From contig AP009389.1 in the NCBI GenBank assembly GCA_000010565.1, positions 1,054,001 through 1,118,000 of the forward strand: a stretch of 64,000 nt of DNA, written 5' to 3'. The notes beneath the pieces were generated by a model, which was given only the letters and a program-made list of their open reading frames with translations, did not search any database and was not told where the DNA came from. The number at the start of each line of letters is the position of its first letter. Within the stretch, counting starts at the first letter, position 1. This DNA comes from Pelotomaculum thermopropionicum SI. GTDB taxonomy: Bacteria; Bacillota; Desulfotomaculia; Desulfotomaculales; Pelotomaculaceae. Shown here piece after piece: positions 42,170-50,561 of the stretch. A program made the translations under genes and the position numbers.

Positions 42170-43801
42170 GTGGGCTTTTTGCTGCCGGTTAAAATAACCC
42201 GCATCATTTACGGCCTTTTAATTGCCGCCGCCGTTGTAATACCGCTGGTGTTATTCAGTTCAGGCTTTTTTGCCGCTGTGTCTAAAAGGGTTTTGCCAGG
42301 GATCGAAGTTATGGGCATCAGCCTTGAAGGGCTGAATAAAGCCGAGGGCCTGGCCAGGCTGGCGGAACTGGAAAAGGAGCTCCGGGCAACCAGGGTGCTG
42401 CTCAGGTACCAGGAGGATAGCTGGCCCCTGTTGCTTAACGAAGTAGGATTTAACTTAAACGAGGAAGAAATCATGGAAGCCGCCCTTAGCGCCGGCAGGA
42501 GCGGCCCCCTGCTGCAGCGCTGGCAGGAAAGAAAACGCTTTAAGAAAACAGGCCTGTCCTTAAAGCCGGTAATCGAATTCGACAGGGAGAAACTGGCCGG
42601 GCGGGTTAATGAACTGGCCGCGAAAATTATAGTTAAGCCCAGGGATGCTTCTTTTCAAATAAACAGCGACGACACGGTGACGATAATTCCCGGCAGTAAC
42701 GGCATTGGCGTCGATCTGGGCAAACTGGAAGAAGATATTATCAATGTTTTAAGCGAAGGAAAAAAACGCGAGGTGAATCTCTCCCTGACCACCGTGCCGC
42801 CGGCCCGCTCCACCGAGCTGCTTGAATCAATGGGCGTCAAAGGCCTTCTGGCCAGCTATACCACCAGTTTCGACCCTTCCAAAACAAGCCGCACCTACAA
42901 CATCAGCGTGGCGGCAAAGGCTTTTGACGAACTGCTGATCCGGCCGGGACACGAGGTTTCTTTTAACAAGGTGGTTGGCCCCCGCAGCTCGGAGGCCGGT
43001 TATAAAACCGCTCCGATAATAGTTAACAATGAATTCGTAGACGGCCTGGGGGGCGGGGTATGCCAGGTATCGACCACCCTGTATAACTGCGTTCTGCTGG
43101 CCAACCTCGACATTATAGAGCGTTCCAATCACTCCATTCCGGTCAGCTATGTTCCCATCGGGCGCGATGCAACCGTAGTTTATGATGCCATCGATTTTAA
43201 GTTTCGCAATAATACCGGAGATTATTTATACGTAAAATCGTATGTCTCAAACGGCCACATTACGTTTAAAATGTACGGCAACACTGCTTACAAAAGGGAT
43301 GTTTCGGTAAATACCTGGATCGTCAAGGAAATTGAGCCCAAGACGGTTTATGAAACCGACCCCAACCTCCCCAAAGGCGAACAGGTAGTCAAGCAGGAAG
43401 GATCAAAAGGTTTTATAGTGGCGGCAGAGCGGGTGGTAAGGAAAAACGGGGTAGTGGAAAAGAGGGAAATGCTTCCGTCCAGCGACTACAGCCCCGTTAA
43501 TAAGATTATCGCGGTAGGGGTGATGGAGAGGGCCGTGCCGCAGATTGCCCCCTCCACCCCTGCTCCTTCTCCGGTCCGGTTAAACGAGCAGGTTTCCGGC
43601 AGCCAGGGGAATGCGGCTGTAACCGGGCCGGCCGGCCCCGGCGGGAGTGACGGGGATCAGGCACCCGCTTCAGGCAGCGGCAGCCCGGCCGTTATGGTCA
43701 TTCCGGGCTCCAAACCGCCCGCGGGCGGCGGGGATGCCGGCGGAAGCAGAGCGCCCGGCGGCTGGAGCGCACCGCCGGAACGGAACGGCGCGTCACCGTA
43801 A
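42170..43801 (+). CDS. VanW family protein
   Basis: 543 residues. An N-terminal membrane helix (about 8-32) is followed by a peptidoglycan-binding-like domain (PG_binding_4 type, about 40-210), the VanW domain at about 225-380 (ARTYNI-like SRTYNISVAAKAFDELLI, NKVVGPRSSEAGYKTAPIIV, GGVCQVSTTLYN and YVPIGRDATVVYDAIDFKFRN, quoted in parts), a G5-like stretch, then a Gly/Pro/Ala-rich tail of about 80 residues. VanW is found in vancomycin clusters but has no proven activity. GTG 42170 or TTG 42179 may be the start; the ribosome site GGTGAGGGGTGG favours TTG 42179. Confidence 0.92.
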   Translation: MGFLLPVKITRIIYGLLIAAAVVIPLVLFSSGFFAAVSKRVLPGIEVMGISLEGLNKAEGLARLAELEKELRATRVLLRYQEDSWPLLLNEVGFNLNEEEIMEAALSAGRSGPLLQRWQERKRFKKTGLSLKPVIEFDREKLAGRVNELAAKIIVKPRDASFQINSDDTVTIIPGSNGIGVDLGKLEEDIINVLSEGKKREVNLSLTTVPPARSTELLESMGVKGLLASYTTSFDPSKTSRTYNISVAAKAFDELLIRPGHEVSFNKVVGPRSSEAGYKTAPIIVNNEFVDGLGGGVCQVSTTLYNCVLLANLDIIERSNHSIPVSYVPIGRDATVVYDAIDFKFRNNTGDYLYVKSYVSNGHITFKMYGNTAYKRDVSVNTWIVKEIEPKTVYETDPNLPKGEQVVKQEGSKGFIVAAERVVRKNGVVEKREMLPSSDYSPVNKIIAVGVMERAVPQIAPSTPAPSPVRLNEQVSGSQGNAAVTGPAGPGGSDGDQAPASGSGSPAVMVIPGSKPPAGGGDAGGSRAPGGWSAPPERNGASP

Positions 43802-43856
43802 ACGGCCTGGGTTTTAATCAGCTAATCCTTTAGCCTTTAGGCCAGCCTTAAACACA

Positions 43857-43876
43857 GGCAGGCCGGAGCCTGCCGG
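43857..43876 (+). other. vanW-mltG intergenic hairpin
   Basis: GGCAGGC / GCCTGCC with a CGGA loop, flanked by complementary TTTAAA-like arms. It is a stable hairpin with no long T-run, in the 118-base gap between vanW and mltG. Confidence 0.45.
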
Positions 43877-43919
43877 TTTAAAGTGTCTCCTACGGTCTGG
43901 CCGGAGTATTGGGAAGACT

Positions 43920-44981
43920 ATGATGATCATGGTTAAGGAAAATAAAAACAAAGAAAAAATTGCGGCGGGCCGGGTTTTCAAGGGTTCCAGGATTTTTTTC
44001 GCGATCCTGGCGGCCTTTTTGGGGCTGGCCGCGATTTTGACCATAACCCTGCTTTCCCCGGTGGCGTCTGAAAAGAACGTCAGGGAGACGGTGGTCGACA
44101 TTCCTGTTGGAGCTACGGCCGGTCAGGTCGGAAAAATATTAAAGCAGAACAGTCTGGTGCGCAGCTCCCTGGGTTTTACCCTTTACTGCCGCTGGAAAGG
44201 TCTGGACGGCCAGATTAAGGCGGGGGAATACCTGCTCAGCAACGGCCTTTCCACGCCGGATATCCTGCGCGAACTGGTGGACGGGCGCCTGGCCGTGCAG
44301 ACTTTTACCGTGCCCGAGGGGTTCACTTCGGCCCAGATTGCAGACCTGCTTGCTTCCATGGGGCTGGCCGATAGGGAGAGGTTTTTTGAGGCTGCGGCAG
44401 GCGGGGATTTCCCCTATTCCTTTCTGCGGGACCTGCCGAAAGACCGCAGACGCCTGGAGGGCTACCTTTTTCCCGATACCTACCAGGTAGCCAGGGGGAG
44501 CAGCGAGGCCTCCATAATAGATATGATGCTCAGGCGGTTTGAGAAAGAGATGAACGATCTGGATTATCATACCAGGGCAGGCAGGCTGGGCCTGACCCTG
44601 CATCAGGCCGTAACCGTTGCCTCAATGGTGGAGCGGGAGGCCGTGCTTGAAGAAGAAAGGCCCATCATTGCCGGGGTGATTTACAACCGCATGGCCATGT
44701 CCATGCCCCTGCAGATAGATGCCACCGTTCAGTATGCCATCGGCACGGTCAAGCCCAAAATCTACTATAAGGACCTGGAGATCGATTCCCCGTACAACAC
44801 CTACAAAAACGAGGGGCTGCCGCCGGGCCCCATTGCAATGCCTGGCAGGTCTTCCCTTCTGGCCGCGGTCAACCCGGCCCGGACCGATTATCTTTATTAT
44901 GTGGCCAAGCCCGACGGCTCGCACGCTTTTGCCAGGACGCTGGACGAGCATAACGCCAACAAGGAGAGGTACCTCCAGTGA
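43920..44981 (+). CDS. mltG: Endolytic peptidoglycan transglycosylase MltG
   Basis: 353 residues. N-terminal membrane helix (about 21-42), LysM-like domain, then the YceG/MltG catalytic domain. The ASMVEREAVLEEERPIIAGVIYNRM region contains the catalytic Glu, and PLQIDATVQYAIG, YNTYKNEGLPPGPIAMPGRSSL and PDGSHAFARTLDEHN (in parts) match the family. MltG cuts nascent glycan strands at the membrane and sets their length. ATG start. Its stop overlaps the U32 gene start (GTGA). Confidence 0.96.
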   Translation: MMIMVKENKNKEKIAAGRVFKGSRIFFAILAAFLGLAAILTITLLSPVASEKNVRETVVDIPVGATAGQVGKILKQNSLVRSSLGFTLYCRWKGLDGQIKAGEYLLSNGLSTPDILRELVDGRLAVQTFTVPEGFTSAQIADLLASMGLADRERFFEAAAGGDFPYSFLRDLPKDRRRLEGYLFPDTYQVARGSSEASIIDMMLRRFEKEMNDLDYHTRAGRLGLTLHQAVTVASMVEREAVLEEERPIIAGVIYNRMAMSMPLQIDATVQYAIGTVKPKIYYKDLEIDSPYNTYKNEGLPPGPIAMPGRSSLLAAVNPARTDYLYYVAKPDGSHAFARTLDEHNANKERYLQ

Positions 44982-46246
44982 AACCCGATTCTTTTTCAAA
45001 GGGGGCCGGCCCCCCCGGGAAAAAACCGGAACTTCTGGCCCCCGCCGGGGATTTGGAAAAGTTGAAGGTTGCCGTTCTTTACGGCGCCGACGCCGTCTAC
45101 CTTGGTGGGCGGCATTTTAGCCTGCGGGCCCAGGCGGCCAACTTCAGTGAAGAGGAGATGGCCGAAGGTGTACGGTTTGCCCATGCAAGAGGGGCCCGGG
45201 TTTATGTGGCGGTTAACGTGTTCGCCCACAACAAAGACCTGGCCCGCCTGCCCGAATATATCCAGTCGGTTTATGCAGCCGGAGCCGACGGGGTAATTGT
45301 TTCAGACCCGGGCGTGCTTGACTTGGTAAGGCGGCATTGCCCCGGCCTGCCGGTTCACTTGAGCACCCAGGCCAATACGACGAACTGGGCTTCGGCCCGG
45401 TTCTGGGAGCAGATGGGGGTGTCCAGGATTGTCCTGGCCCGCGAGCTTTCCCTGGAAGAAATTAGAGAAATCAGGAGCAAAGTGGGGGTGGAGCTGGAGG
45501 TTTTCATCCACGGGGCGATGTGCATATCCTACTCCGGGCGCTGCCTCTTGAGCAGTTACCTGGCGGGGCGGGACGCCAACCGGGGCGACTGTGCCCAGTC
45601 CTGCCGCTGGCGCTACTCGCTGGTGGAAGAAAAAAGGCCCGGCGAGTACCTCCCCGTTGAGGAGGACGGCCGGGGAACGTACATCCTCAGCTCCCGCGAC
45701 CTCTGCCTGATAGAATATATTCCCCAACTGGCCGGGGCCGGGATAGACAGCTTTAAAATCGAAGGGCGGATGAAGAGCGTCAATTACGTGGCAGGGGTGG
45801 TAAAAGCCTACCGGCAGGCAATCGACGCCTATTTTAAAGACCCGGCTAATTACCGTTTTAATCCGGCCTGGCTTGATGAGATCGGCAAGGTGAGCAACCG
45901 CGAGTTTACCACCGGCTTCCTTTTCGGAAAGCCGGGCGGGACGGGCCAGCACTGCGGCAGCGACATTTACCGCCGCAGCTATTCCTTTGTTGGCATTGTG
46001 CGCGGTTACGAGCGGGATACCGGCCTGGCCGTGGTGGAGCAGCGCAACCGTTTTGCGGTTGGCGACGAGGTGGAAATTGTTACCCCTCAGGGCGGCCCGT
46101 TGATTTTAAGAATTAAGGCAATCTATGATGAAGAGGGCAACCCCCTGGAAGCCGCTCCCCACCCCAGGCAAATAGTTAAAATACCTTTCGGTGAAAATCT
46201 GCCAGACTATTCGATCTTAAGAAAACCAATGGAGAACGGGTATTAA
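44978..46246 (+). CDS. Peptidase U32 family protein (TrhP-like)
   Basis: 422 residues. The U32 signature EVFIHGAMCISYSGRCLLS is present with the Cys cluster (GDCAQSCRW), and KPELLAPAGDLEKLKVAV is the N-terminal block. In E. coli and B. subtilis members such as TrhP/YrrN-YrrO hydroxylate U34 of tRNA rather than degrade protein. GREFTTGFLFGKP and the late beta domain (VEIVTPQG) are typical. The mltG-U32 order is as in B. subtilis, but only one U32 gene is present here. GTG overlaps the mltG stop. Confidence 0.93.
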   Translation: MKPDSFSKGAGPPGKKPELLAPAGDLEKLKVAVLYGADAVYLGGRHFSLRAQAANFSEEEMAEGVRFAHARGARVYVAVNVFAHNKDLARLPEYIQSVYAAGADGVIVSDPGVLDLVRRHCPGLPVHLSTQANTTNWASARFWEQMGVSRIVLARELSLEEIREIRSKVGVELEVFIHGAMCISYSGRCLLSSYLAGRDANRGDCAQSCRWRYSLVEEKRPGEYLPVEEDGRGTYILSSRDLCLIEYIPQLAGAGIDSFKIEGRMKSVNYVAGVVKAYRQAIDAYFKDPANYRFNPAWLDEIGKVSNREFTTGFLFGKPGGTGQHCGSDIYRRSYSFVGIVRGYERDTGLAVVEQRNRFAVGDEVEIVTPQGGPLILRIKAIYDEEGNPLEAAPHPRQIVKIPFGENLPDYSILRKPMENGY

Positions 46247-46313
46247 GGTATAAAAAGGAAATTTCTGGGCCATGCTAAAAAAAATGCCTTAAAATAGAAA
46301 GGCAGGTATTGCT

Positions 46314-48032
46314 GTGGATATTTTGAGGCAGAAAAGGCTGGTCCAGATTTTTTTTATTTTCTGGCTGTGCTTTCTGGGGCTGATCGCCCGGCTGTGGCTG
46401 ATCCAGATCAGAGACGGCCCGGTTTACTCCGCGCTGGCCCTGGAGCAGGGGAGTTACTGGGTATCGCTGGAGGATGCGCCCAGGGGCAAAATACTGGACC
46501 GCAACCTGGTTCCCATAGCCGGGGAAAGAAGGGAAGACCGGGTGGTAGTATTTCCCATGGTTATGAAGGACAGGGAAGAAGTGGCAAGAGGGCTGGCGGA
46601 CGTTTTGCAGGCTGATTTTAATGAGGTCAGGCGCCGCCTGGAAGGAGGGGCCGGGTACCTGCCTTACCGGGTGGCACCGGAGCAGTCGGCCGCAATAAAA
46701 GAGAGAGGCTGGCCGGGCGTGCTGGTGCTGCCCGTCCTGTTCCGCTACGGTGAACGCACCCTGGCCGCCCAGACGGTCGGCCACCTGGGCAAAATCTCTT
46801 CCCATGACGAGTTTTTGCGTCTCAAGGAGCAAAGCAAAAAAATCTACCATTACGGGGACATGGTCGGTAAAACAGGGCTGGAAAGGTATTACGAAGAGGA
46901 ACTGAAAGGTTTAAGGCCGCTTGAAGCGGTCAGGGTGTTTACCGATGCGGCCGGCAGGCTGCTGGGCGGGCCCTCCTTTTACCTGGAAAAGCAGGCAGAA
47001 GACAGGGAAAGGCGGGACCTCGTGCTCACAATAGACGGCCGCATTCAAAAGGCTGTAGAGGACGTCATGGACCGGCGGGTGCCCGGCGGCGCGGTGGTGG
47101 TAATGGAGGCGGGCACTGGAGACATACTGGCCATGGCAAGCCGGCCCGGCTTTAATCCGGCCGTTCCCGGGCAGGGCGCTGCAGGGGGAGCCGGGGAAAG
47201 CTTTTTAGACCGCTGCACTGCGCTGTACCAGCCGGGATCCATTTTTAAAATAGCGGTTGCCGCCGCCGCAATTGAGGAGGGCATTGTGAAGGAAAGAAGC
47301 CGGTTTGCCTGCCGCGGCGAAAAAGATGACATGATCCGCTGCTGGAAGGACGAAGGGCACGGCGAAACAGACTTTGCACACGCCTTTGCCGGGTCCTGCA
47401 ACCCTGCCTTTGCCCAGATCGGCTTGAAGCTGGGTGCGCTTAAGCTGATTGAATATGCCGGGCGGCTGGGCCTGGACGAGCAGACTGTCATCGGCTACCC
47501 GGTGCCTTTTGACCGGCGCCAGGATCTCAGGCTTATCGGGGAGCCTTATAACCTGGTAAACAGCAGTATCGGCCAGGGGCCGGTGCTGGTGACGCCGGTT
47601 CAGGTTGCCTCCATGTTGAACGCGGTGGTATCCGGCGGCATTTACCGGCAGCCGCGCCTGGTCATGGAGGTCCGCCAGAGCGGCAGTTCCGTCCGGCAGT
47701 TTCTTCCGGATGAAGGCCGGCCGGCCATTTCGCCGGAGACCGCGGCCAGGCTGCGCTCCCTTTTGGAGCTGGTCGTTGACGAGGGGGTGGGCAGGGAGGC
47801 TCAGGTCGATGGCTGCGGCAGCGCCGGCAAAACCGGCTCGGCCCAGACCGGCGATGCCGCCGGCACGGTCCACGCCTGGTTTGCCGGCTACGCTCCACGG
47901 GCCAACCCGCGTTACATCGCGGTCGTTTTAATTGAAGGCGGAGCCAGCGGCGGCCGTTCGGCAGCCCCTGTTTTTAAGGAAATTATGGAGCAGATCGTTC
48001 GTTTAGAGGCAAACTCTGGTTTGACGGAATAG
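46314..48032 (+). CDS. Penicillin-binding protein (transpeptidase, class B type)
   Basis: 572 residues. One membrane helix at about 9-27, a dimerisation-type N-terminal domain with APRGKILDRNLVPIAG, then the transpeptidase domain. Active-site motifs: SxxK in YQPGSIFKIAVAAAAIEEG (Ser about 307), SxN in GSCNPAFAQIG (about 363) and KTG in GKTGSAQTGDA (about 505). It cross-links peptidoglycan; the paralogue group resembles the PBP2/FtsI line, not tied to division or sporulation by context. GTG start with GAAAGGCAGG upstream. Confidence 0.92.
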   Translation: MDILRQKRLVQIFFIFWLCFLGLIARLWLIQIRDGPVYSALALEQGSYWVSLEDAPRGKILDRNLVPIAGERREDRVVVFPMVMKDREEVARGLADVLQADFNEVRRRLEGGAGYLPYRVAPEQSAAIKERGWPGVLVLPVLFRYGERTLAAQTVGHLGKISSHDEFLRLKEQSKKIYHYGDMVGKTGLERYYEEELKGLRPLEAVRVFTDAAGRLLGGPSFYLEKQAEDRERRDLVLTIDGRIQKAVEDVMDRRVPGGAVVVMEAGTGDILAMASRPGFNPAVPGQGAAGGAGESFLDRCTALYQPGSIFKIAVAAAAIEEGIVKERSRFACRGEKDDMIRCWKDEGHGETDFAHAFAGSCNPAFAQIGLKLGALKLIEYAGRLGLDEQTVIGYPVPFDRRQDLRLIGEPYNLVNSSIGQGPVLVTPVQVASMLNAVVSGGIYRQPRLVMEVRQSGSSVRQFLPDEGRPAISPETAARLRSLLELVVDEGVGREAQVDGCGSAGKTGSAQTGDAAGTVHAWFAGYAPRANPRYIAVVLIEGGASGGRSAAPVFKEIMEQIVRLEANSGLTE

Positions 48033-48086
48033 TAGAGGTAGACTAGAATAATAGTATAATAAAAACCGGGGCGGGATTGTTCTGAC

Positions 48087-48854
48087 ATGATTGTGCGTGG
48101 AGAGCAAATCAGGGCGCTGCGGGAAGAACGGGGCTACACCTTGCAGGACCTGGCCAGGCGGACAAATTTGTCCTTGTCTTATTTGAGCGAGATTGAAAGG
48201 GGTTCAAAACGTCCGTCTCTGAAAACCATTGACAAGCTGGCCGCCGCATTAAACGTGGCCAAGGCCCAGCTAATTAAGGGGGACGTGACCGATTCCGGAC
48301 TTTCTCTGGGGGATAAAATCAGAATGCTGAGGGCCGAGAAAAATATGTCCCTGCAGGAGCTTGCCCAGGCTTCAGGCATTTCCCTCTCGTATTTAAGCGA
48401 GATTGAGCGGGGAACGGTGTACCCTGCGCTGACCACCTTGAAGCGCATTGCGGCGGGGCTGTCGGTGCCGCCGGCGGCTTTGATCGGGCACGAGACCACG
48501 CTGGGGTGCAAATTGAGGGCGCTGCGCGAAGAGTACGGGTTGACCCAGGCCCAACTGGCTTCTATGGCCGGCGTGACGGCCGGCCTGATCGGGCAAATCG
48601 AGCAGGGCAAGGTTCAGCCTTCTCTTAAAACCCTGGAGAAAATAGCCGAGGTGATGGGCGTTACCCCCTGTTACTTCATTATGGAATCCGGCGCGGTGGA
48701 TCAGATGCTGAGCGTAATGAACCCCGAAGTAAGGGATTTGCTGATGCACCCCAACGTCCAGTCGGTTTTAGGCCTGGTCAGTAACCTGAACGAAAAGGAG
48801 CTTCAATTTATCCTCAACTTTATAAAGCTTTTCAAGAAGTCCGAACTGAGCTAG
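48087..48854 (+). CDS. Triple XRE-type HTH regulator
   Basis: 255 residues. Three tandem XRE/Cro-type helix-turn-helix domains at about 5-65, 75-135 and 139-195: IRALREERGYTLQDLARRTN, then IRMLRAEKNMSLQELAQASG, then LRALREEYGLTQAQLASMAG, each followed by an SYLSEIERG or GLIGQIEQG recognition element. A C-terminal helical region (about 200-255) may dimerise. Three complete DNA-binding units in one chain is unusual; no target is known. ATG start; TATAAT at 48055-48060 lies upstream without a good -35. It is followed by a SHOCT protein after 16 bases. Confidence 0.92.
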   Translation: MIVRGEQIRALREERGYTLQDLARRTNLSLSYLSEIERGSKRPSLKTIDKLAAALNVAKAQLIKGDVTDSGLSLGDKIRMLRAEKNMSLQELAQASGISLSYLSEIERGTVYPALTTLKRIAAGLSVPPAALIGHETTLGCKLRALREEYGLTQAQLASMAGVTAGLIGQIEQGKVQPSLKTLEKIAEVMGVTPCYFIMESGAVDQMLSVMNPEVRDLLMHPNVQSVLGLVSNLNEKELQFILNFIKLFKKSELS

Positions 48855-48870
48855 GAAAGGTTGTGCTGTT

Positions 48871-49122
48871 ATGATGACTGGATTTGACGGAAACTGGGGC
48901 GGCTGGGTGTTTGCCATGCAGTTGTTGTTTTCCTGGCTGGTGCCGCTGGCCGTAATTGCCCTGCTGGTTTTCTGGGCGGCGGTATGGGGCAGGGAGCGGA
49001 AAACCGGCCTGGGCAATCCGCATGCGGCGGATCCCCTCCATGTTTTAAAGCTGCGCTATGCTAAAGGAGAGATTTCCTCCGAGGAATATCACCGGATGAA
49101 AGAAGATTTGAAGCGGGATTAG
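48871..49122 (+). CDS. Small membrane protein with SHOCT domain
   Basis: 83 residues. A membrane helix at about 15-41 (LLFSWLVPLAVIALLVFWAA) is followed by a SHOCT motif: PLHVLKLRYAKGEISSEEYHRMKEDL. SHOCT is a short C-terminal domain found in many membrane proteins and thought to mediate oligomerisation. Function is unknown. ATG 48871 or 48874 after AAAGGTTG. It is the last plus-strand gene before a bidirectional terminator. Confidence 0.85.
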   Translation: MMTGFDGNWGGWVFAMQLLFSWLVPLAVIALLVFWAAVWGRERKTGLGNPHAADPLHVLKLRYAKGEISSEEYHRMKEDLKRD

Positions 49123-49126
49123 CTTT

Positions 49127-49152
49127 AAGGCCCACCTGTAGCAGTGGGCCTT
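49127..49152. terminator. Terminator between convergent SHOCT and glutaredoxin genes
   Basis: AAGGCCCAC (49127-49135) pairs with GTGGGCCTT (49144-49152). It lies between convergent genes and could act on either strand. Confidence 0.75.
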
Positions 49153-49154
49153 GC

Positions 49155-49388
49155 TTATGAAAGCAGTTTTTCCAGTTCGCTACGGTTAAATCCAACCACC
49201 ACTTTATTGCCCACCGTAATTGTCGGCACGGCCAGCCGGCCGGTCTTTTTCAGCATTTCCTCCCTGGCCTTTTCGTCCTCCGCAACATTCAGCTCTCTGT
49301 AGCTTATTCCTTTTTGTGAAAGAAACTCCTTCACATGGCTGCAGTGCGGTCAGGTGGGGGTGGTGTAAACCGTGATGTTGCGCTCCAT
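49155..49388 (-). CDS. Glutaredoxin-like selenoprotein (in-frame TGA at the active site)
   Basis: A frame of 77 codons plus stop from ATG 49388, with AAAGGAGAG well placed upstream, reads through one TGA at codon 13 (49352-49350). It translates to MERNITVYTTPT, then TGA, then PHCSHVKEFLSQKGISY, ELNVAEDEKAREE, GRLAVPTITVG (cis-Pro) and VVVGFNRSELEKLL. TGA occupies the first Cys position of the CxxC motif, giving U-P-H-C. A hairpin 14 bases after TGA resembles a bacterial SECIS. The family is small glutaredoxin/NrdH-like redoxins that reduce disulfides. As selenocysteine it would be a rapid redox protein; if TGA is a plain stop the gene would give only 12 residues. The sequence of the whole fold is intact around the TGA, which favours recoding. 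Confidence 0.85.
49315..49335 (-). promoter_or_regulatory. SECIS-like hairpin
   Basis: On the minus-strand RNA, UGUGAAGG and UCUUUCACA form a stem of about 8 bp (one G-U) with an AGUU apical loop holding the GU expected of bacterial SECIS elements. The loop G is 23 bases after the UGA, within the usual range for SelB binding. Confidence 0.6.
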
Positions 49389-49461
49389 GTCCGCTCTCCT
49401 TTTTTCCCTTATTGTCTGCAGGAGCAGGAAAAAATATGCGGCCCGCCTGCTCATCCGCCAT

Positions 49462-50256
49462 CTACTTTTTAGCAATTACAGACCAGCCCAGCGGGAAATT
49501 TTTCGCCCTGTCGAAGCGGTCTAAGGCGAAAAGCAGCCCCTGGGCCGCCCGAACGGCCGCCGAGCAGAGCAGCCTTAAGGGCAGGAGCGCAAGGCCTTTA
49601 AGGTTTATTTTGCCGCTTCTGATGCCGGCGCCGGGGAACAATGACATGATCAGGGGAATTTCGTATGCCCATCTCGTAAACATCCCGCCCAGCGGGGCTA
49701 TAGCAACTTCATTAAATCCAGCCTCACTGCAAATAGACCTCAAGCCGTATGAGGTGTACCTGAAAAAGTCGTGCGGCACCTGGTGTTCGCCGTGGGCCAT
49801 GGGAACAGTCAGGAAGAGCTTGCCCCCGGGCTTGAGAACGCGGAACAGCTCTTTAACCGTTTCTCTGGGTTGTTCCAGGTGTTCAAGAACCTCGGTGCAG
49901 AGGATCGCCTCAAAGGTTTTGTCGGCAAAGGGAAGGTTATCCAGCGGCGCGATATAGTCCAGGTTGCCGTAATTCCAGCTCTCCTCGCCGATTGCCAGGT
50001 CGACGGAGACGTACCAGCAGTGGGAAAAGTACTTTTTATAGGCGCACTCACCTGCGCCGGCGTCAAGTATTGTTGTGCCGGGAGGGAGGCTTTCTGACAC
50101 AAGTTTTACAAAGCTGTTTACGTACCAGCGGCCGGTGTCCTTAAATTTGGAGATGCTTGTAAAATCATCGTTTAATTTTGGAGCTGAAGGCTCCTTGCAG
50201 GCCGGCAAGACTTTTGGTGATCCGGCGGTTTGCCCGGCGTTGTCGGAGAAAGGCAC
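49462..50256 (-). CDS. Class I SAM-dependent methyltransferase
   Basis: 264 residues. The SAM-binding fold shows motif I ILDAGAGECAYKKYF (about 65), motif II VDLAIGEES, ILCTEVLEHLEQP (motif IV region) and FRVLKPGGKLFLTVPM (motif VI). This is the Methyltransf_11 type common in glycan clusters; substrate unknown. The open frame extends to 50577, but GTG 50256 has AAAGGAGTG 9 bases upstream and is preferred. It is divergent from the SDR gene, at the left edge of the glycan locus. Confidence 0.88.
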   Translation of the reverse strand: MPFSDNAGQTAGSPKVLPACKEPSAPKLNDDFTSISKFKDTGRWYVNSFVKLVSESLPPGTTILDAGAGECAYKKYFSHCWYVSVDLAIGEESWNYGNLDYIAPLDNLPFADKTFEAILCTEVLEHLEQPRETVKELFRVLKPGGKLFLTVPMAHGEHQVPHDFFRYTSYGLRSICSEAGFNEVAIAPLGGMFTRWAYEIPLIMSLFPGAGIRSGKINLKGLALLPLRLLCSAAVRAAQGLLFALDRFDRAKNFPLGWSVIAKK

Positions 50257-50397
50257 AATTGAACACTCCTTTGGCCCTGTTTGAAAAAGGGGGAGGGGTA
50301 ATTTAAAGAGATAATTTGGGGGGCACGGTATATCATATGCCGGATTTGTAATACCTGCTTCTTTTTTTGCCGGGGGAAAATAAAAGGGACGGTTGTG

Positions 50398-50425
50398 AAG
50401 CTGCCGGAAAGGCAGCTTTTTTTTG
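50398..50425 (+). terminator. Orphan plus-strand terminator
   Basis: AAGCTGCC (50398-50405) with GGCAGCTT (50411-50418) and eight T, on the plus strand. No plus-strand gene lies upstream within 1.2 kb, so a small RNA or an upstream-initiated leader is implied. Confidence 0.6.
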
Positions 50426-50475
50426 CTAATTTCGCCTGAAGAAGGATCTGAGTGGCGGAAGCAGGGGGAACCTTT

Positions 50476-50504
50476 TTGCCTCCAATTCCATATCATGCTA
50501 TAAA
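50476..50504 (+). promoter_or_regulatory. Promoter of the glycan locus
   Basis: TTGCCT (50476-50481), 17-base spacer, TATAAA (50499-50504). It lies 58 bases before the SDR start and downstream of the orphan terminator. Confidence 0.6.
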
Positions 50505-50561
50505 TGTAATTTCTAAGATATATTAATAGAGTTTGGCTGCAACTGAAAAGAGGGCGAAGTG

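Larger units (their letters stand above)
50257..50558. other. Divergent upstream region of the glycan locus
   Basis: About 300 bases between divergent genes. It holds the ribosome site of the methyltransferase, an orphan plus-strand terminator (50398-50425) and a promoter for the SDR gene (50476-50504). No other gene is seen. Confidence 0.5.
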
